DNA of 64,000 nt from Gemmiger formicilis (GTDB lineage Bacteria; Bacillota; Clostridia; Oscillospirales; Ruminococcaceae). Position 1 is the stretch's first letter, and each line of letters starts with the position of its first letter. Under the pieces are notes generated by a model. That model saw only the letters and a program-made list of their open reading frames with translations, ran no database searches and had not been told where the DNA came from. The stretch is from assembly GCF_018784445.1 (NCBI RefSeq), contig NZ_WQOH01000014.1:304056-368055 (forward strand). Direction: 5' to 3'. Of the stretch, positions 48,221 through 57,145 are shown one piece after another. A program made the translations under genes and the position numbers.

Positions 48221-49612
48221 TTATGCCTCCCCTGTTTTTTCTGTCCGCACCGTCAGTACCTCGTGGGTGTACTCATCGGGGGCACATCCCTCGGCAAAGC
48301 CGCAGCCCCACAGCCACAGTACCTCGCTGCCATCGGCAAGCAGAGGCAACAGCGGGCGTTCGGCGGGCGGTATGCCAAGCTCGTTATAATATTTTTTGAG
48401 TGTTTTCCGCAGGTGGCGGCCAGCCGGGCGGTAGAAATCCCCCGGCTGCCTTGTGCGCAGAATAACATTCCCTTGTATTTTAGCACAATCTGCACAACAG
48501 TTTAAGTCTTTTTTGAAAATTGGTTGATTTTTTAGAAATTTTTCATACTTTACGACCTGAAATTTCACAAAATAACCACCCGGAAGGCGAAATTCACCGG
48601 GTTCAAAGGGCTGTGGCGGTGCCGGGGCAATCTGTGCGCCCTCTTTTGTCAGGCAGACGAGCAGTCCGTTCCGGATTTTGAAGGTCACTTCCGGGGTCAA
48701 CTGAACGGCCCCTTCCCCTTTCAAAATCAGGAAACGCAGCAGGCTGATATACTTTTCCTCAGCGTCGCGCACTGGGCTGACAAGGGCGTGCAGTGCGGCA
48801 TCCAGCACCGGGCCTGCGGCGCTGCGCAGGGCAGCGGCGTCATACCCGCCCGGCACACTGGCTGCCTGCAGCAGGGCGGCAGCTTCGGCGGTGAGCCATT
48901 CATCTAGTTCACGCATCTGGCGGCAGAGTCTGGCAATGCTGCGCTCGGCGGCAGAGTTCGCATATTGCAGTGCCGGGATGGCGTCATGCCGGATGCGGTT
49001 GCGGGCGTAGGTATCCTCGGCATTCGTCTCGTCCTGGATATAGTGTTGCCCCAGGGCGGCACAGTATGCCTCGGTGTCGGCGCGGGTCAGGCAGAGGCAG
49101 GGCCGCACATAAAAGCCCCTGCGCGGCGGGATGCCCGCCAGTCCATGCAGCCCGGTTCCCCGCGCCATGCGGAAAAGCACGGTCTCGGCCTGGTCGGACA
49201 TCGTGTGCGCCGTGGCAATAACGGCTTCCTCCCGCGCGGCCAGTTCGTCGAACCAGCCGTACCGCAGGCCGCGCGCCCAATCCTCACTGGGATGGGGCGG
49301 TATCTCGATTCCCTCCTGCACGGCGTCATACAGAAAGAGTTCCACACCGTTCCGGCGGCAGAAATCCGCCACAAAGTCGGCATCACGTTTGGCGGTCTCG
49401 CCCCGGATACCGTGGTTGACGTGGGTCGCCAGCACCTCAATTTCCAGCGTGCGACGGTGGCGCAGCAAAAAAAGCAACAGTGCCATCGAGTCTGCCCCAC
49501 CGGAGCAGGCCGCAATGACTCTGTCGCCAGACTTAAACAAACCCTGCCGGCGGCAGCCGTCCAACAGAGCCTCTTCAATACGCTGTACAGTTTTTTCCGC
49601 GTCAGAACTCAT
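48221..49612 (-). CDS. tilS: tRNA(Ile)-lysidine synthase
   Basis: 463 residues. Attaches lysine to C34 of tRNA-Ile(CAU), changing it to read AUA. PP-loop [16 protein letters not shown] near 34-48 and the partner motif [20 protein letters not shown] are clear; TilS substrate-binding and C-terminal domains follow, with [24 protein letters not shown] near the end. The start overlaps the end of dnaB by 11 bases, so translation is probably coupled. Confidence 0.95.
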   Translation of the reverse strand: MSSDAEKTVQRIEEALLDGCRRQGLFKSGDRVIAACSGGADSMALLLFLLRHRRTLEIEVLATHVNHGIRGETAKRDADFVADFCRRNGVELFLYDAVQEGIEIPPHPSEDWARGLRYGWFDELAAREEAVIATAHTMSDQAETVLFRMARGTGLHGLAGIPPRRGFYVRPCLCLTRADTEAYCAALGQHYIQDETNAEDTYARNRIRHDAIPALQYANSAAERSIARLCRQMRELDEWLTAEAAALLQAASVPGGYDAAALRSAAGPVLDAALHALVSPVRDAEEKYISLLRFLILKGEGAVQLTPEVTFKIRNGLLVCLTKEGAQIAPAPPQPFEPGEFRLPGGYFVKFQVVKYEKFLKNQPIFKKDLNCCADCAKIQGNVILRTRQPGDFYRPAGRHLRKTLKKYYNELGIPPAERPLLPLLADGSEVLWLWGCGFAEGCAPDEYTHEVLTVRTEKTGEA

Positions 49613-50996
49613 GGGCTACATCCAGATTGCTGAAGCGCGTGTGGGCACCATCCCAGCCCAGGCGGACGACGCTCGTCTCGCCGTGGCGGTTCTTGGCCAC
49701 AATGCACTCAGCTTCGTTCTCGTTGGCCTGGCTGTCCTCACCGTTTTGGGAGTTATAGTAGGCCGCGCGGTAGAGGAACAACACGATATCGGCGTCCTGC
49801 TCGATAGAGCCGGAGTCACGCAGGTCGGACAGCTGGGGGCGGTGGTCGGAACGGCCTGCCGTTTTTTCCGCCGCACGTGACAGCTGGGACAGCGCGATAA
49901 CAGGGACGTTGAGTTCCTTTGCCATGATTTTTAAGTTTCGGGTGATATCACTGATTTCCTGCACGCGGGACTCGGTGCGCTTGGCACTCTGCATCAGCTG
50001 CAGGTAGTCGATGATGACAAGCCCGATCTTTTCTTTCTTGGGATCCTGGTTGATGGTGCGGATCTTTGCTTTGATCTCCGGCACCGAGATACCCGAGGAA
50101 TCGTCCATGTAAATGGGGGCATTGTAGAGCATCGAGGTCGCCTGGGCAAAGTCGTTCCAGTCGGAGTTGTTCAGACGGCCGGTGCGGAACGCCTGGCTGT
50201 CGATGTTAGCTGTGCTGGAAAGGATACGGTCGGTCAGCTGTTCGCAGGTCATTTCCAGGCTGAAAATGATGGTGGGCACCTTCTGCTGGCGGGCAACGTT
50301 CGTGGCGATATTCAGCGCAAAGGACGTTTTGCCCATGCCGGGGCGGGCGGCCAGAATGATAAGATCCGAGCGGCCCAGGCCGGTGAGCACTGTGTCCAGG
50401 TAGTTGAAGCCCGTGGGAATGCCGGCAAACTTGTCGCGGTCAGCACCGCTTAACTTCTGCATCGTGTCAATGACCTCAAGGATGGACTCCTTGATGGTCT
50501 TGACGCCAGTCTTATCACGGCCCGAGCGGATATCGTAGATTTTCTGCTCAGCGCTTTCCAACAGCAGGTCGGCGTCCTCGCCGGAGGCCGTCTCGCTCAA
50601 AATGCCGCGGGCGGCATCGATGAGGCGGCGGGCCTGGTACTTCTCCTTGACGATCTTAAAATAAGAATCGACATTGGAGATGGCCGGGACGGTCTCGGCA
50701 ATGCGGGTAATGTACACTTTAGCGTCGTCAGCGCTGGCAAAGGTACCGCCGTTGGCAAGGGCGTTCACCAGCGTGATGACATCAACGGCCTCGCTCTCGG
50801 TATAGAGCGAACGCATTGTCTCGTAGACAGCGCGGTTCTGGTCTGAGTAGAACATTTCGGGTTCCATGTCGGTGATGAGCCGGTTCAGCACCGTCTCATC
50901 CATCAGCGCAGCCCCCAGCACGCTCTGCTCTGCCTGCATATTGTAGGGCATCTGGATACCCAGGCTGGACAGGCTTACTTCTTCATTTTTTGGCAC
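49602..50996 (-). CDS. dnaB: Replicative DNA helicase
   Basis: 464 residues. Hexameric fork helicase. N-terminal primase-interaction domain (MPYNMQAEQSVLGAALMDETVLNRLI), linker, and the RecA-like domain with Walker A AARPGMGKTSFALN near 210 and Walker B GLVIIDYLQLM; the arginine-finger region SRAAEKTAGRSDHRPQLSDLRDSGSIEQDADIVLFLYR follows. No intein. It lies between rplI and tilS, with the gdpP-rplI-dnaB order common in Firmicutes. Confidence 0.98.
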   Translation of the reverse strand: MPKNEEVSLSSLGIQMPYNMQAEQSVLGAALMDETVLNRLITDMEPEMFYSDQNRAVYETMRSLYTESEAVDVITLVNALANGGTFASADDAKVYITRIAETVPAISNVDSYFKIVKEKYQARRLIDAARGILSETASGEDADLLLESAEQKIYDIRSGRDKTGVKTIKESILEVIDTMQKLSGADRDKFAGIPTGFNYLDTVLTGLGRSDLIILAARPGMGKTSFALNIATNVARQQKVPTIIFSLEMTCEQLTDRILSSTANIDSQAFRTGRLNNSDWNDFAQATSMLYNAPIYMDDSSGISVPEIKAKIRTINQDPKKEKIGLVIIDYLQLMQSAKRTESRVQEISDITRNLKIMAKELNVPVIALSQLSRAAEKTAGRSDHRPQLSDLRDSGSIEQDADIVLFLYRAAYYNSQNGEDSQANENEAECIVAKNRHGETSVVRLGWDGAHTRFSNLDVAHEF

Positions 50997-51029
50997 AGCG
51001 TGCGTCCTCCTCTCCTGTCAAATTTGTAG

Positions 51030-51476
51030 TTACAGTTCCTCGACCTTCAGCTTGAAGGGCGCAACGACACCGGCGTACAGGCGCACGGAGGCATCATAGC
51101 TGCCGAACTCCTTGATAGCGGAAGGAAGTTCGACCTTTTTCTTTTCGATTTCGGTGCCGGTCAGGGTGGTCAGCAGCTCGGCGACTTCCTTGCCGGTGAC
51201 TTTGCCGTACAGCTTACCGGAGGCACCGCCCTTGACTTTAGCGGTGATGACCTGGCCCTTGATTTTGGCAGCCAGGGCTTCGGCGGCGGCACGGGCCTCG
51301 GCCTCGTGGTGGGCCTTGGCCTCGCTCTTGGTGCGGGCCTGGTTCAGGGCAGCGGCATCTGCCGGGGCTGCCAGGTTGCGCGGGAACAGGAAGTTGCGGG
51401 CGTAACCGTCCGAAACTTCATGAATCTCATCTTTCTTGCCGATGGTCTTGACGTCCTGTTTGAGAATGATCTTCAT
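51030..51476 (-). CDS. rplI: 50S ribosomal protein L9
   Basis: 148 residues. N-terminal domain MKIILKQDVKTIGKKDEIHEVSDGYARNFLFPRNLA, a long Ala/Lys/Glu connecting helix (about 45-75), and a C-terminal rRNA-binding domain ending VRLYAGVVAPFKLKVEEL. AGGAAAACCC lies upstream. It is placed between the DHH protein and dnaB. Confidence 0.97.
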   Translation of the reverse strand: MKIILKQDVKTIGKKDEIHEVSDGYARNFLFPRNLAAPADAAALNQARTKSEAKAHHEAEARAAAEALAAKIKGQVITAKVKGGASGKLYGKVTGKEVAELLTTLTGTEIEKKKVELPSAIKEFGSYDASVRLYAGVVAPFKLKVEEL

Positions 51477-51506
51477 AAGGGTTTTCCTCCCAAAATTATA
51501 TCCCGA

Positions 51507-53474
51507 TTACTGTGCGGCGTTTTTGGCTTGCGCCGCGCGGTAAAGGTCGATTTGTTCACGGATGCGGTGTTCCGCATCCTGCAGGGTGCAGTTCTGCAGC
51601 TGTGCGCCCGCCATCATCAGATGGCCGCCACCGCCCAGCGGTTCCAGAATGACCTGTACGTTCAGTGCGCCCATGCTGCGGGCTGAGATATTGACACCGC
51701 CGTTCTTGGCGACGGCCACAAAGCTGGCGTCCACACCGTTGATGGTCAGCAGGTCGTTAGCCGCCATAGGCAGCACCACGTTCATACCGGCTTCCAGTTC
51801 GCCAGACAGGGCGATTGCACAGCCCTTATATATGTAGGCCGCCTCCACGATATGGGCGCGGGCCTCATACTCTTCCTTCGAGGTGTTAAAGAGCAACTTG
51901 GTGTCGGCAGTCTGGGCACCGCGGCTGCGCAGCCAGGCAGCAGCCTCAAAGGTACGCACGCCGACATGCAGTGCAAAGCTGCGGGTGTCCAGCATGATGC
52001 CGGCCAGCAGAGCCTGGGCTTCCAGCGGGGTGATATTGTTTTCCTTCGGCATAAATTGCAAAAGTTCACAGACCAGCTCGCTGGCGCTGGACGCATAGGG
52101 TTCGTGGTAGAGCAACAGCGGATTGTCGATGTGCCCCACCGCCATGCGGTGATGGTCGATGACGACGACGCGCTTGCATCTTTCGTAGATTTGCTGGCTT
52201 TCCAGCAGTCGCTTCTGGTAGGTATCGACGATGATCAACAAGGTGTTCGGCGTGATGACGTCCAGCGTTTGGTCAGGGGCGATAAAGTTGTGTCCCTCAC
52301 CTGCTTCGATAAACGTTTTCAGCAGCGGCCCTGCCAGCGTGGCCTCGCTGTTAACGGCAATGACGGCGGGCACACCGCACATCTTGCACATCCGCAGCAC
52401 ACCGACCGCCGAGCCGACGGCATCCAGGTCGCTCATACGGTGGCCCATAATGATGACGCTGTCGCTGCGCTTGATAAGGTCGCACAGCGCGTTGGAGATA
52501 ATGCGGCTGCGGACGTGGCTGCGCTTCTCCACGCCGTGGGAAATGCCGCCGTAGAACTCAAAGCCGTCCACGGTTTTTACCGCGGCCTGGTCTCCGCCGC
52601 GGCCAAGGGCAATGTCAATACTCTCGCGGGCCATCTGATGGCATTCCTGTAAGTTCTTGCCGCCGCGGCCTACGCCGATGGACAGCGTGGTCAAACCGCC
52701 CGGGTGCAGGGCACGGACTTTATCGAGGATATCGAACCGTTCTTCCAGCATCCAGCGCACGTCGCGCTCCTCCACCACCGCAATATAGCGGCTGTTGGAG
52801 ATTTTGCGCAGGAAGCCCGAGCTGCGGCCAATGTACTCTTCCAGCAGGCTGTTGATAGCTTCTAGTTCCTTGGCCTGCTCACTGTCCTTCATATCATCGA
52901 ACAACTCATCATAGCTGTCGATAACGATGATAAGACACGCCGGGCGGCTGGCGTTGTACTCATCGAGTGTTTCCTTATAGAAGGTATCGTCGATAAGGTA
53001 CACAAGGCTGGCTCCACGGCTGCCCTTGGCGGTGGCAGAGTAGGCGGTGAAGCGCCGTTCCCCCACGGTCAGATCCTGCCCATGGGGGCGGGAGCAGACA
53101 GCCAGGTCAAACTCTGGCAGAACGCGCGCTACCGGGCGGGTCACGGCGTCATAATCGCCGAGGACCTGCTCTTTAAAATGCTGGTTGTACCACAGGATGC
53201 GGCCATCGTTGATAAGAACGGTCGCAATAGGCAGGTTGGCAAGGCTGTACTGGATACGGCTGTTTTCAAACTCGGTGCTGCACAGCTGTTTAGCCAGAAA
53301 GGTGCGCAGACGGCGGCGCTGGTAGAGCACCACGCAAAGTGCAATGAGCACCAGCATCGCAGGCACAGCGAGCAGCTGCGGCCTGACGAGGGCCACCGGC
53401 ACGACCATAACGGCGACGGCGGCCAGCAACAGCAGCAGTACGGCGGCTATATCCAGACCATCCTTGTGTTTCAT
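51507..53474 (-). CDS. GdpP-like DHH/DHHA1 cyclic-di-AMP phosphodiesterase
   Basis: 655 residues. Two membrane helices (about 10-30 and 32-52), a PAS-like domain (about 70-150), a degenerate GGDEF domain (about 155-300, TLSIGVGRGGKNLQECHQMA), then the DHH domain: GHRMSDLDAVGSAVG, VVVIDHHRMAVGHI and the C-terminal DHHA1 stretch ending EPLGGGGHLMMAGAQ. This layout is that of GdpP, which degrades c-di-AMP. All metal-binding aspartates and histidines seem present. It is second in the operon, 25 bases after rnj and 30 before rplI. Confidence 0.93.
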   Translation of the reverse strand: MKHKDGLDIAAVLLLLLAAVAVMVVPVALVRPQLLAVPAMLVLIALCVVLYQRRRLRTFLAKQLCSTEFENSRIQYSLANLPIATVLINDGRILWYNQHFKEQVLGDYDAVTRPVARVLPEFDLAVCSRPHGQDLTVGERRFTAYSATAKGSRGASLVYLIDDTFYKETLDEYNASRPACLIIVIDSYDELFDDMKDSEQAKELEAINSLLEEYIGRSSGFLRKISNSRYIAVVEERDVRWMLEERFDILDKVRALHPGGLTTLSIGVGRGGKNLQECHQMARESIDIALGRGGDQAAVKTVDGFEFYGGISHGVEKRSHVRSRIISNALCDLIKRSDSVIIMGHRMSDLDAVGSAVGVLRMCKMCGVPAVIAVNSEATLAGPLLKTFIEAGEGHNFIAPDQTLDVITPNTLLIIVDTYQKRLLESQQIYERCKRVVVIDHHRMAVGHIDNPLLLYHEPYASSASELVCELLQFMPKENNITPLEAQALLAGIMLDTRSFALHVGVRTFEAAAWLRSRGAQTADTKLLFNTSKEEYEARAHIVEAAYIYKGCAIALSGELEAGMNVVLPMAANDLLTINGVDASFVAVAKNGGVNISARSMGALNVQVILEPLGGGGHLMMAGAQLQNCTLQDAEHRIREQIDLYRAAQAKNAAQ

Positions 53475-53499
53475 TGTACATTCCTCAGCTCAAAGGCTT

Positions 53500-55488
53500 T
53501 TACACTTCCAGCAGGATCGGCAGAATCATCGGGCTGCGCTTGGTGCGGCGGTAGATATAGCTGGACAGCGCCTCCCGCACGCGTGCCTTGACGCTGGCCC
53601 AGTCGTGCATATTGTCGGCCAGGCTGCGGTCCAATGCCATTTCTACCTGGGTGCGGGCGCCTTCCATCAGTTCCTCGCTCTCACGCACATAGACAAAGCC
53701 GCGGCTGACGAGGTCGGGGCCGGAGAGCACCTGACCGTTGCTGCCATCGATGGCAGCGGTCACGATGATGATGCCGTCCTCCGACAGATGATGGCGGTCA
53801 CGCAGGACCACGTTGCCGACATCGCCGACACCGTAGCCGTCCACCATCACAGCGCCCGCCGTGACGGTGTTCTCAATAGCCATGCCGTCCGCAGAAAGGC
53901 GGATGTTCTGGCCGTTCTCAGCAATATAGATGTTCTGCTTGGGGATGTAGCCCAGGTGCTCGGCCGTCTCGGCGTGACGCTTGAGCTGCTTGAACTCACC
54001 GTGTACCGGCAGAAAATACTGCGGGTGGGCCAGCGTCAGCATGAGCTTCTGCTCTTCCTGGCAGGCATGGCCGGACACGTGGGTGTCGTACATATTCTCG
54101 TAGATGACCTCGGCCCCCAGGGACAGCAGGCCGTTGACGACCTTCGTCACGGTCTTTTCGTTGCCGGGGATGGGGCGGGCCGAAATAATGATGAAATCGT
54201 TAGGGCCGACGCGCACCTGGCGGTGGCTGGCCTGCGCCATGCGGGACAGTGCACTCAGCGGCTCGCCCTGGCTGCCGGTGGTGATAAGCACGACCTTCTC
54301 CGGGGGGTACTTGTTGATCTCATCAATGGTAATGAGGACATTATCCGGCGCGTGCAGGTAGCCCAGCTCACGGGCCATCTCGGTGTTAGAGACCATGCTG
54401 CGGCCGCTGACGGCCACCTTGCGGCCCGACTCGATCGCCAGGTCGATGATTTGCTGCACGCGGTAGATGTTGGACGCGAAGGTCGCCACGATGATGCGGC
54501 GCTTGCCTGCCTTGGCAAACAGGCTGCGCACGCCCTCGGCGACGGTCTGCTCGGTGGCGGTAAAGCCCGGGCGTTCAGCGTTCGTGGAGTCGGCCAACAG
54601 AGCCAGAACGCCCCTGCGGCCATATTCGGCAATCGTGGGCAGGTCGGTCACAGCGTCGCCGGACAGCGGCGTGTAATCGACCTTGAAGTCGCCGGTATGA
54701 ATGACGACACCGGCCGGGCAATCGATGGCGAAAGCCAGCGAATCCGGAATCGAGTGGTTGACATGGATAGGTTCGACCGTGAAGCAGCCGAGCGTGACCT
54801 TCTGACGCGGGCGGATCTCGTGGAAGATGGCGCTGGACGCCAGGCCATGCTCTTCGAGTTTATTCTTGATAAGGCCGATCGTGAGCCGTGCGGCGTAAAT
54901 CGGCACATTGAATTTTTTCAGCAGATACGGCAGGCTGCCGATGTGATCCTCGTGTCCGTGGGTGATGAACAGGCCCTTGATACGGTCTTTGTTCTCAAGC
55001 ACATAGGTGAAGTCCGGGATGACAAGGTCGATACCGAACATATCATTTTCCGGAAAAATCGAACCGCAGTCCACGAGAATCATATCGCCCTGGCACTCAT
55101 ACAGGGTGATGTTTTTACCGACCTCGCCCAGGCCGCCCAACGGGCAGATGTGCATGGGGATGGCCGGGGTCATCTCGTAATGTTCCTGCTTCTGGGGCTT
55201 GCGGCCGCGGCGCTGGCCCTGGGGGCGCGGCGCGGCTGCCTGGCCGTTTGCCGCATTCTGCACATTTCGCGGGCGGCGCGGACGCGGGGCCGGGATACTC
55301 TGTGCAGCGGCGGGGTTCTGCTCTGCGGCAGCAGCCGGGCGTGGCTTGCGGGTGCGGGGCTTATGCTGCGCGTTGGCAGCGTTTTCCCCCTGGGGCTTCG
55401 GCGCACGGGACTTGCGCGGCTGCGGTGCGCGGCCTGCGTTCTGGGTGTTGGGTGCACTATTTTTACGTTTTGGCTTGAACTCTTCCAT
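53500..55488 (-). CDS. rnj: Ribonuclease J with long basic N-terminal extension
   Basis: 662 residues from the ATG at 55488 (GGAGG seven bases upstream). 5'-exo/endoribonuclease of mRNA decay and rRNA maturation. The core begins IPMHICPLGGLGEVGKN near 110; the metal site is HGHEDH (177-182), the beta-CASP domain follows (NMYDTHVSGHACQEEQKLM) and the C-terminal domain ends RRTKRSPMILPILLEV. Before the core are about 105 residues almost wholly Ala, Pro, Arg, Lys, Gln and Asn, predicted disordered and strongly basic; typical RNase J has only about ten residues there. It heads the operon, behind a perfect consensus promoter and a 185-base leader. Confidence 0.95.
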   Translation of the reverse strand: MEEFKPKRKNSAPNTQNAGRAPQPRKSRAPKPQGENAANAQHKPRTRKPRPAAAAEQNPAAAQSIPAPRPRRPRNVQNAANGQAAAPRPQGQRRGRKPQKQEHYEMTPAIPMHICPLGGLGEVGKNITLYECQGDMILVDCGSIFPENDMFGIDLVIPDFTYVLENKDRIKGLFITHGHEDHIGSLPYLLKKFNVPIYAARLTIGLIKNKLEEHGLASSAIFHEIRPRQKVTLGCFTVEPIHVNHSIPDSLAFAIDCPAGVVIHTGDFKVDYTPLSGDAVTDLPTIAEYGRRGVLALLADSTNAERPGFTATEQTVAEGVRSLFAKAGKRRIIVATFASNIYRVQQIIDLAIESGRKVAVSGRSMVSNTEMARELGYLHAPDNVLITIDEINKYPPEKVVLITTGSQGEPLSALSRMAQASHRQVRVGPNDFIIISARPIPGNEKTVTKVVNGLLSLGAEVIYENMYDTHVSGHACQEEQKLMLTLAHPQYFLPVHGEFKQLKRHAETAEHLGYIPKQNIYIAENGQNIRLSADGMAIENTVTAGAVMVDGYGVGDVGNVVLRDRHHLSEDGIIIVTAAIDGSNGQVLSGPDLVSRGFVYVRESEELMEGARTQVEMALDRSLADNMHDWASVKARVREALSSYIYRRTKRSPMILPILLEV

Positions 55489-55673
55489 CGATAACCTCCG
55501 AATCAACGTATTTTCGGGCTGATACCTGCCAACTGCGGGTACCGGATTCCCTGTAAACGGTTGCGATTTATGTATTTTTCAGAGCAGATACGCTCCTATG
55601 CCTTGGGTATGGGCGCGGAAAGCCCGCCTGAAAAGGCGCGGCCAGGCCCGGTAAAACACACATATTGCAATTA
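55489..55673 (-). promoter_or_regulatory. Long structured 5' leader of rnj
   Basis: About 185 bases between the predicted start site and the rnj ATG. Several hairpins can form on the minus strand: GGTACCCGC with GCAGGTATC (one mismatch) around AGTTG, GAGC with GCTC, and GCGG/CCGC in the GC-rich 5' part. No T-run is seen, so it is not a clear attenuator. I do not recognise a known riboswitch or ncRNA. Autoregulation of RNase J through its leader is a possibility only. Confidence 0.45.
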
Positions 55674-55679
55674 CACTTT

Positions 55680-55708
55680 ATTATAATCTGAAACGGCGTT
55701 CCTGTCAA
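55680..55708 (-). promoter_or_regulatory. Perfect consensus promoter of the rnj operon
   Basis: TTGACA (55708-55703), 17-base spacer, TATAAT (55685-55680), a full match to the sigma-70/SigA consensus. Confidence 0.9.
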
Positions 55709-55713
55709 ATACC

Positions 55714-55742
55714 TTGCCATATGAATTGAAAGCAGGTATAAT
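55714..55742 (+). promoter_or_regulatory. Promoter of rnhA
   Basis: TTGCCA (55714-55719), 17-base spacer, TATAAT (55737-55742), 36 bases before rnhA. Its -35 lies six bases from the -35 of the divergent rnj promoter, so the two polymerases would be back to back. Confidence 0.75.
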
Positions 55743-55777
55743 AGTTTTATTATAGGCAAGAATTTGGGGTGCAACGC

Positions 55778-56239
55778 ATGAAGCATATTGAAATTTATAC
55801 CGACGGTGCGTGCAGCGGCAACCCCGGCCCGGGCGGCTGGGGCGCGATCCTGCGGTTCCGCACGGCGCAGAAGGTGTATGAGAAAGAGCTTTCCGGCGGG
55901 GAGGCGAACACGACCAACAACCGAATGGAAATGACTGCCCTACTGGAAGCCCTGCGCCAACTGAAAGAGCCCTGTGCCATCGACCTGTTCAGCGACAGCA
56001 AGTATGTCATTGACAGCCTGCAAAAGGGCTGGGCACGCGGCTGGCGGGCACGCGGCTGGAAAAAAGCTGACAAGTCCCCCGCCCTGAACCCCGACCTGTG
56101 GGCCCCGCTGCTGGCCGAGAGCGAGAAGCACGAGATCACCTACCACTGGCTGAAAGGCCACGCAGGCCACCCCGAGAACGAGCGCTGCGACCGGATGGCC
56201 GTGGAGCAGAGCAAAAAGCACGGCGGGCGGCAAGCCTGA
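55778..56239 (+). CDS. rnhA: Ribonuclease HI
   Basis: 153 residues from the ATG at 55778 (GGGGTG six bases before; a GTG nine bases earlier overlaps that site). Degrades RNA in RNA:DNA hybrids. The catalytic D-E-D-D set is seen: [16 protein letters not shown] (first Asp), [13 protein letters not shown] (Glu), [11 protein letters not shown] (Asp) and ENERCDRMA (last Asp). The basic protrusion [16 protein letters not shown] is present, as in E. coli. The mini-MnmA gene follows 31 bases later. Confidence 0.96.
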   Translation: MKHIEIYTDGACSGNPGPGGWGAILRFRTAQKVYEKELSGGEANTTNNRMEMTALLEALRQLKEPCAIDLFSDSKYVIDSLQKGWARGWRARGWKKADKSPALNPDLWAPLLAESEKHEITYHWLKGHAGHPENERCDRMAVEQSKKHGGRQA

Positions 56240-56270
56240 CGCCGCCGTTTGCTATAAAAAGGAGAAAATC

Positions 56271-56666
56271 ATGGACGGATTCAATACGTTTGAAAAGCAG
56301 GACAAAATTCTGCTGGGTCTGAACAGCGGCAGCGACGCAGCCGCAGCACTGCGCATTTTGCAGCAGCAGGGCTTTGCGGTGCAGACATTTACCGTGGAGA
56401 ATGCAGTTTCTGCCGCCGAGCTTTTGCAGCTGCTGACCGACAAGGCTGCTGAGCTGGACTGTGCGTTTATCGCCACCGGGCACTTTGCCCGCATCGAGGT
56501 AGACCGTGAAGGCATTTCCCGGGTGCTGCCCGCCACCGACGCCAACGCTGACCAAAGCGCCGCACTGCGCGATTTACCGCAGGAGATTCTGGCAAAGCTC
56601 GTTCTGCCGCTGGGGGATTTTACGAAAGCGGATGTGGAAGAGATTTTGACGGAAAAGGCGGAGTAA
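56271..56666 (+). CDS. Shrunken MnmA-like protein, probably non-catalytic
   Basis: 131 residues with an intact frame and an AAAAGGAG site before the ATG. It reads as a condensed MnmA (tRNA 2-thiouridylase, normally about 360 residues). ILLGLNSGSDAAAALRILQQQGFAV (about 13-37) corresponds to the PP-loop, where SGGVDSS has become NSGSDAA; then AELDCAFIATGHFARIEV matches the MnmA segment ADYIATGHYAR, and ATDANADQSAALRDLPQEILAKLVLPLGDFTKADVEEI matches D-x-N-K-D-Q-S-x-F-L...PLGxxTKxEV. The region with the first catalytic cysteine (N-P-C-x-x-C-N) and the whole C-terminal half are missing. So thiolation is unlikely; it is a decaying copy or has a new role. Confidence 0.7.
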   Translation: MDGFNTFEKQDKILLGLNSGSDAAAALRILQQQGFAVQTFTVENAVSAAELLQLLTDKAAELDCAFIATGHFARIEVDREGISRVLPATDANADQSAALRDLPQEILAKLVLPLGDFTKADVEEILTEKAE

Positions 56667-56678
56667 ATTTCTGATCTA

Positions 56679-56723
56679 AAGCAAAACGCCTGTGCGGGTT
56701 GAACCTGCACAGGCGTTTTGCTT
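56679..56723. terminator. Bidirectional terminator
   Basis: A roughly 20-bp stem, AAGCAAAACGCCTGTGC... with its complement ...GCACAGGCGTTTTGCTT, around TTGAA. The A-rich and T-rich ends allow it to act on both strands. Confidence 0.85.
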
Positions 56724-56794
56724 GCACTGTAGGTAATGGTAGGACGGTCGTTTCCGGGAGGGTTGCAGGCCGGGCATACCCGGTCCCTACAAAC

Positions 56795-57127
56795 TCATTT
56801 CTTCTTTTTATGCTTCGGCCAGGGCCACCATTTGCCCTCTTTTTCGTGCATCCAGTGGGCCAAGGGATAGAACAGCAGCGCCAGACCTCCCAGCAAAATC
56901 AGGCAGTATAGCCAGCTGGCAAAGGTGAAGATAACATCCAGCGCCGCCAACGCGGCCAGAAAAAAGCCGGAGTACATCATGAACTGGCCGTTGTGGGCAA
57001 CATAGCCATTCCAGTTTTCCGGGCGTATTTCGTCGCGGCCCTGGTCGCCCCAGACATGGGGATTTTTCATGACAGAGTAGCCGTAAAACGCCAGCACAAT
57101 GCCGATGACAAACAGAAATTCAAACAA
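56795..57127 (-). CDS. Small membrane protein of unknown function
   Basis: 110 residues, unrecognised. Hydrophobic segments at about 2-18, 50-68 and 70-92 suggest three membrane helices; the loop between the first two (KNPHVWGDQGRDEIRPENWNGYVAHNGQ) is polar and the C-terminus is Trp- and Lys-rich (GKWWPWPKHKKKK). It starts 18 bases after lysA and probably shares its transcript. A 56-base strip between its stop and the terminator at 56679-56723 holds a weak palindrome (GCCGGGCATACCCGG). Confidence 0.65.
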   Translation of the reverse strand: MFEFLFVIGIVLAFYGYSVMKNPHVWGDQGRDEIRPENWNGYVAHNGQFMMYSGFFLAALAALDVIFTFASWLYCLILLGGLALLFYPLAHWMHEKEGKWWPWPKHKKKK

Positions 57128-57145
57128 GAGTGGTTCCTCCCGCGC

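Noticed and set aside
53344..55494. 716-codon open frame on the plus strand opposite rnj
   Set aside because: Shadow of the RNase J gene; the minus-strand product has the HGHEDH metal site, the plus-strand one has no recognisable motif.
55489..55673. 6S RNA or other known stable RNA in the rnj leader
   Set aside because: No terminator ends it and I could not match the conserved open bubble of 6S RNA or the signatures of RNase P or SRP RNA.
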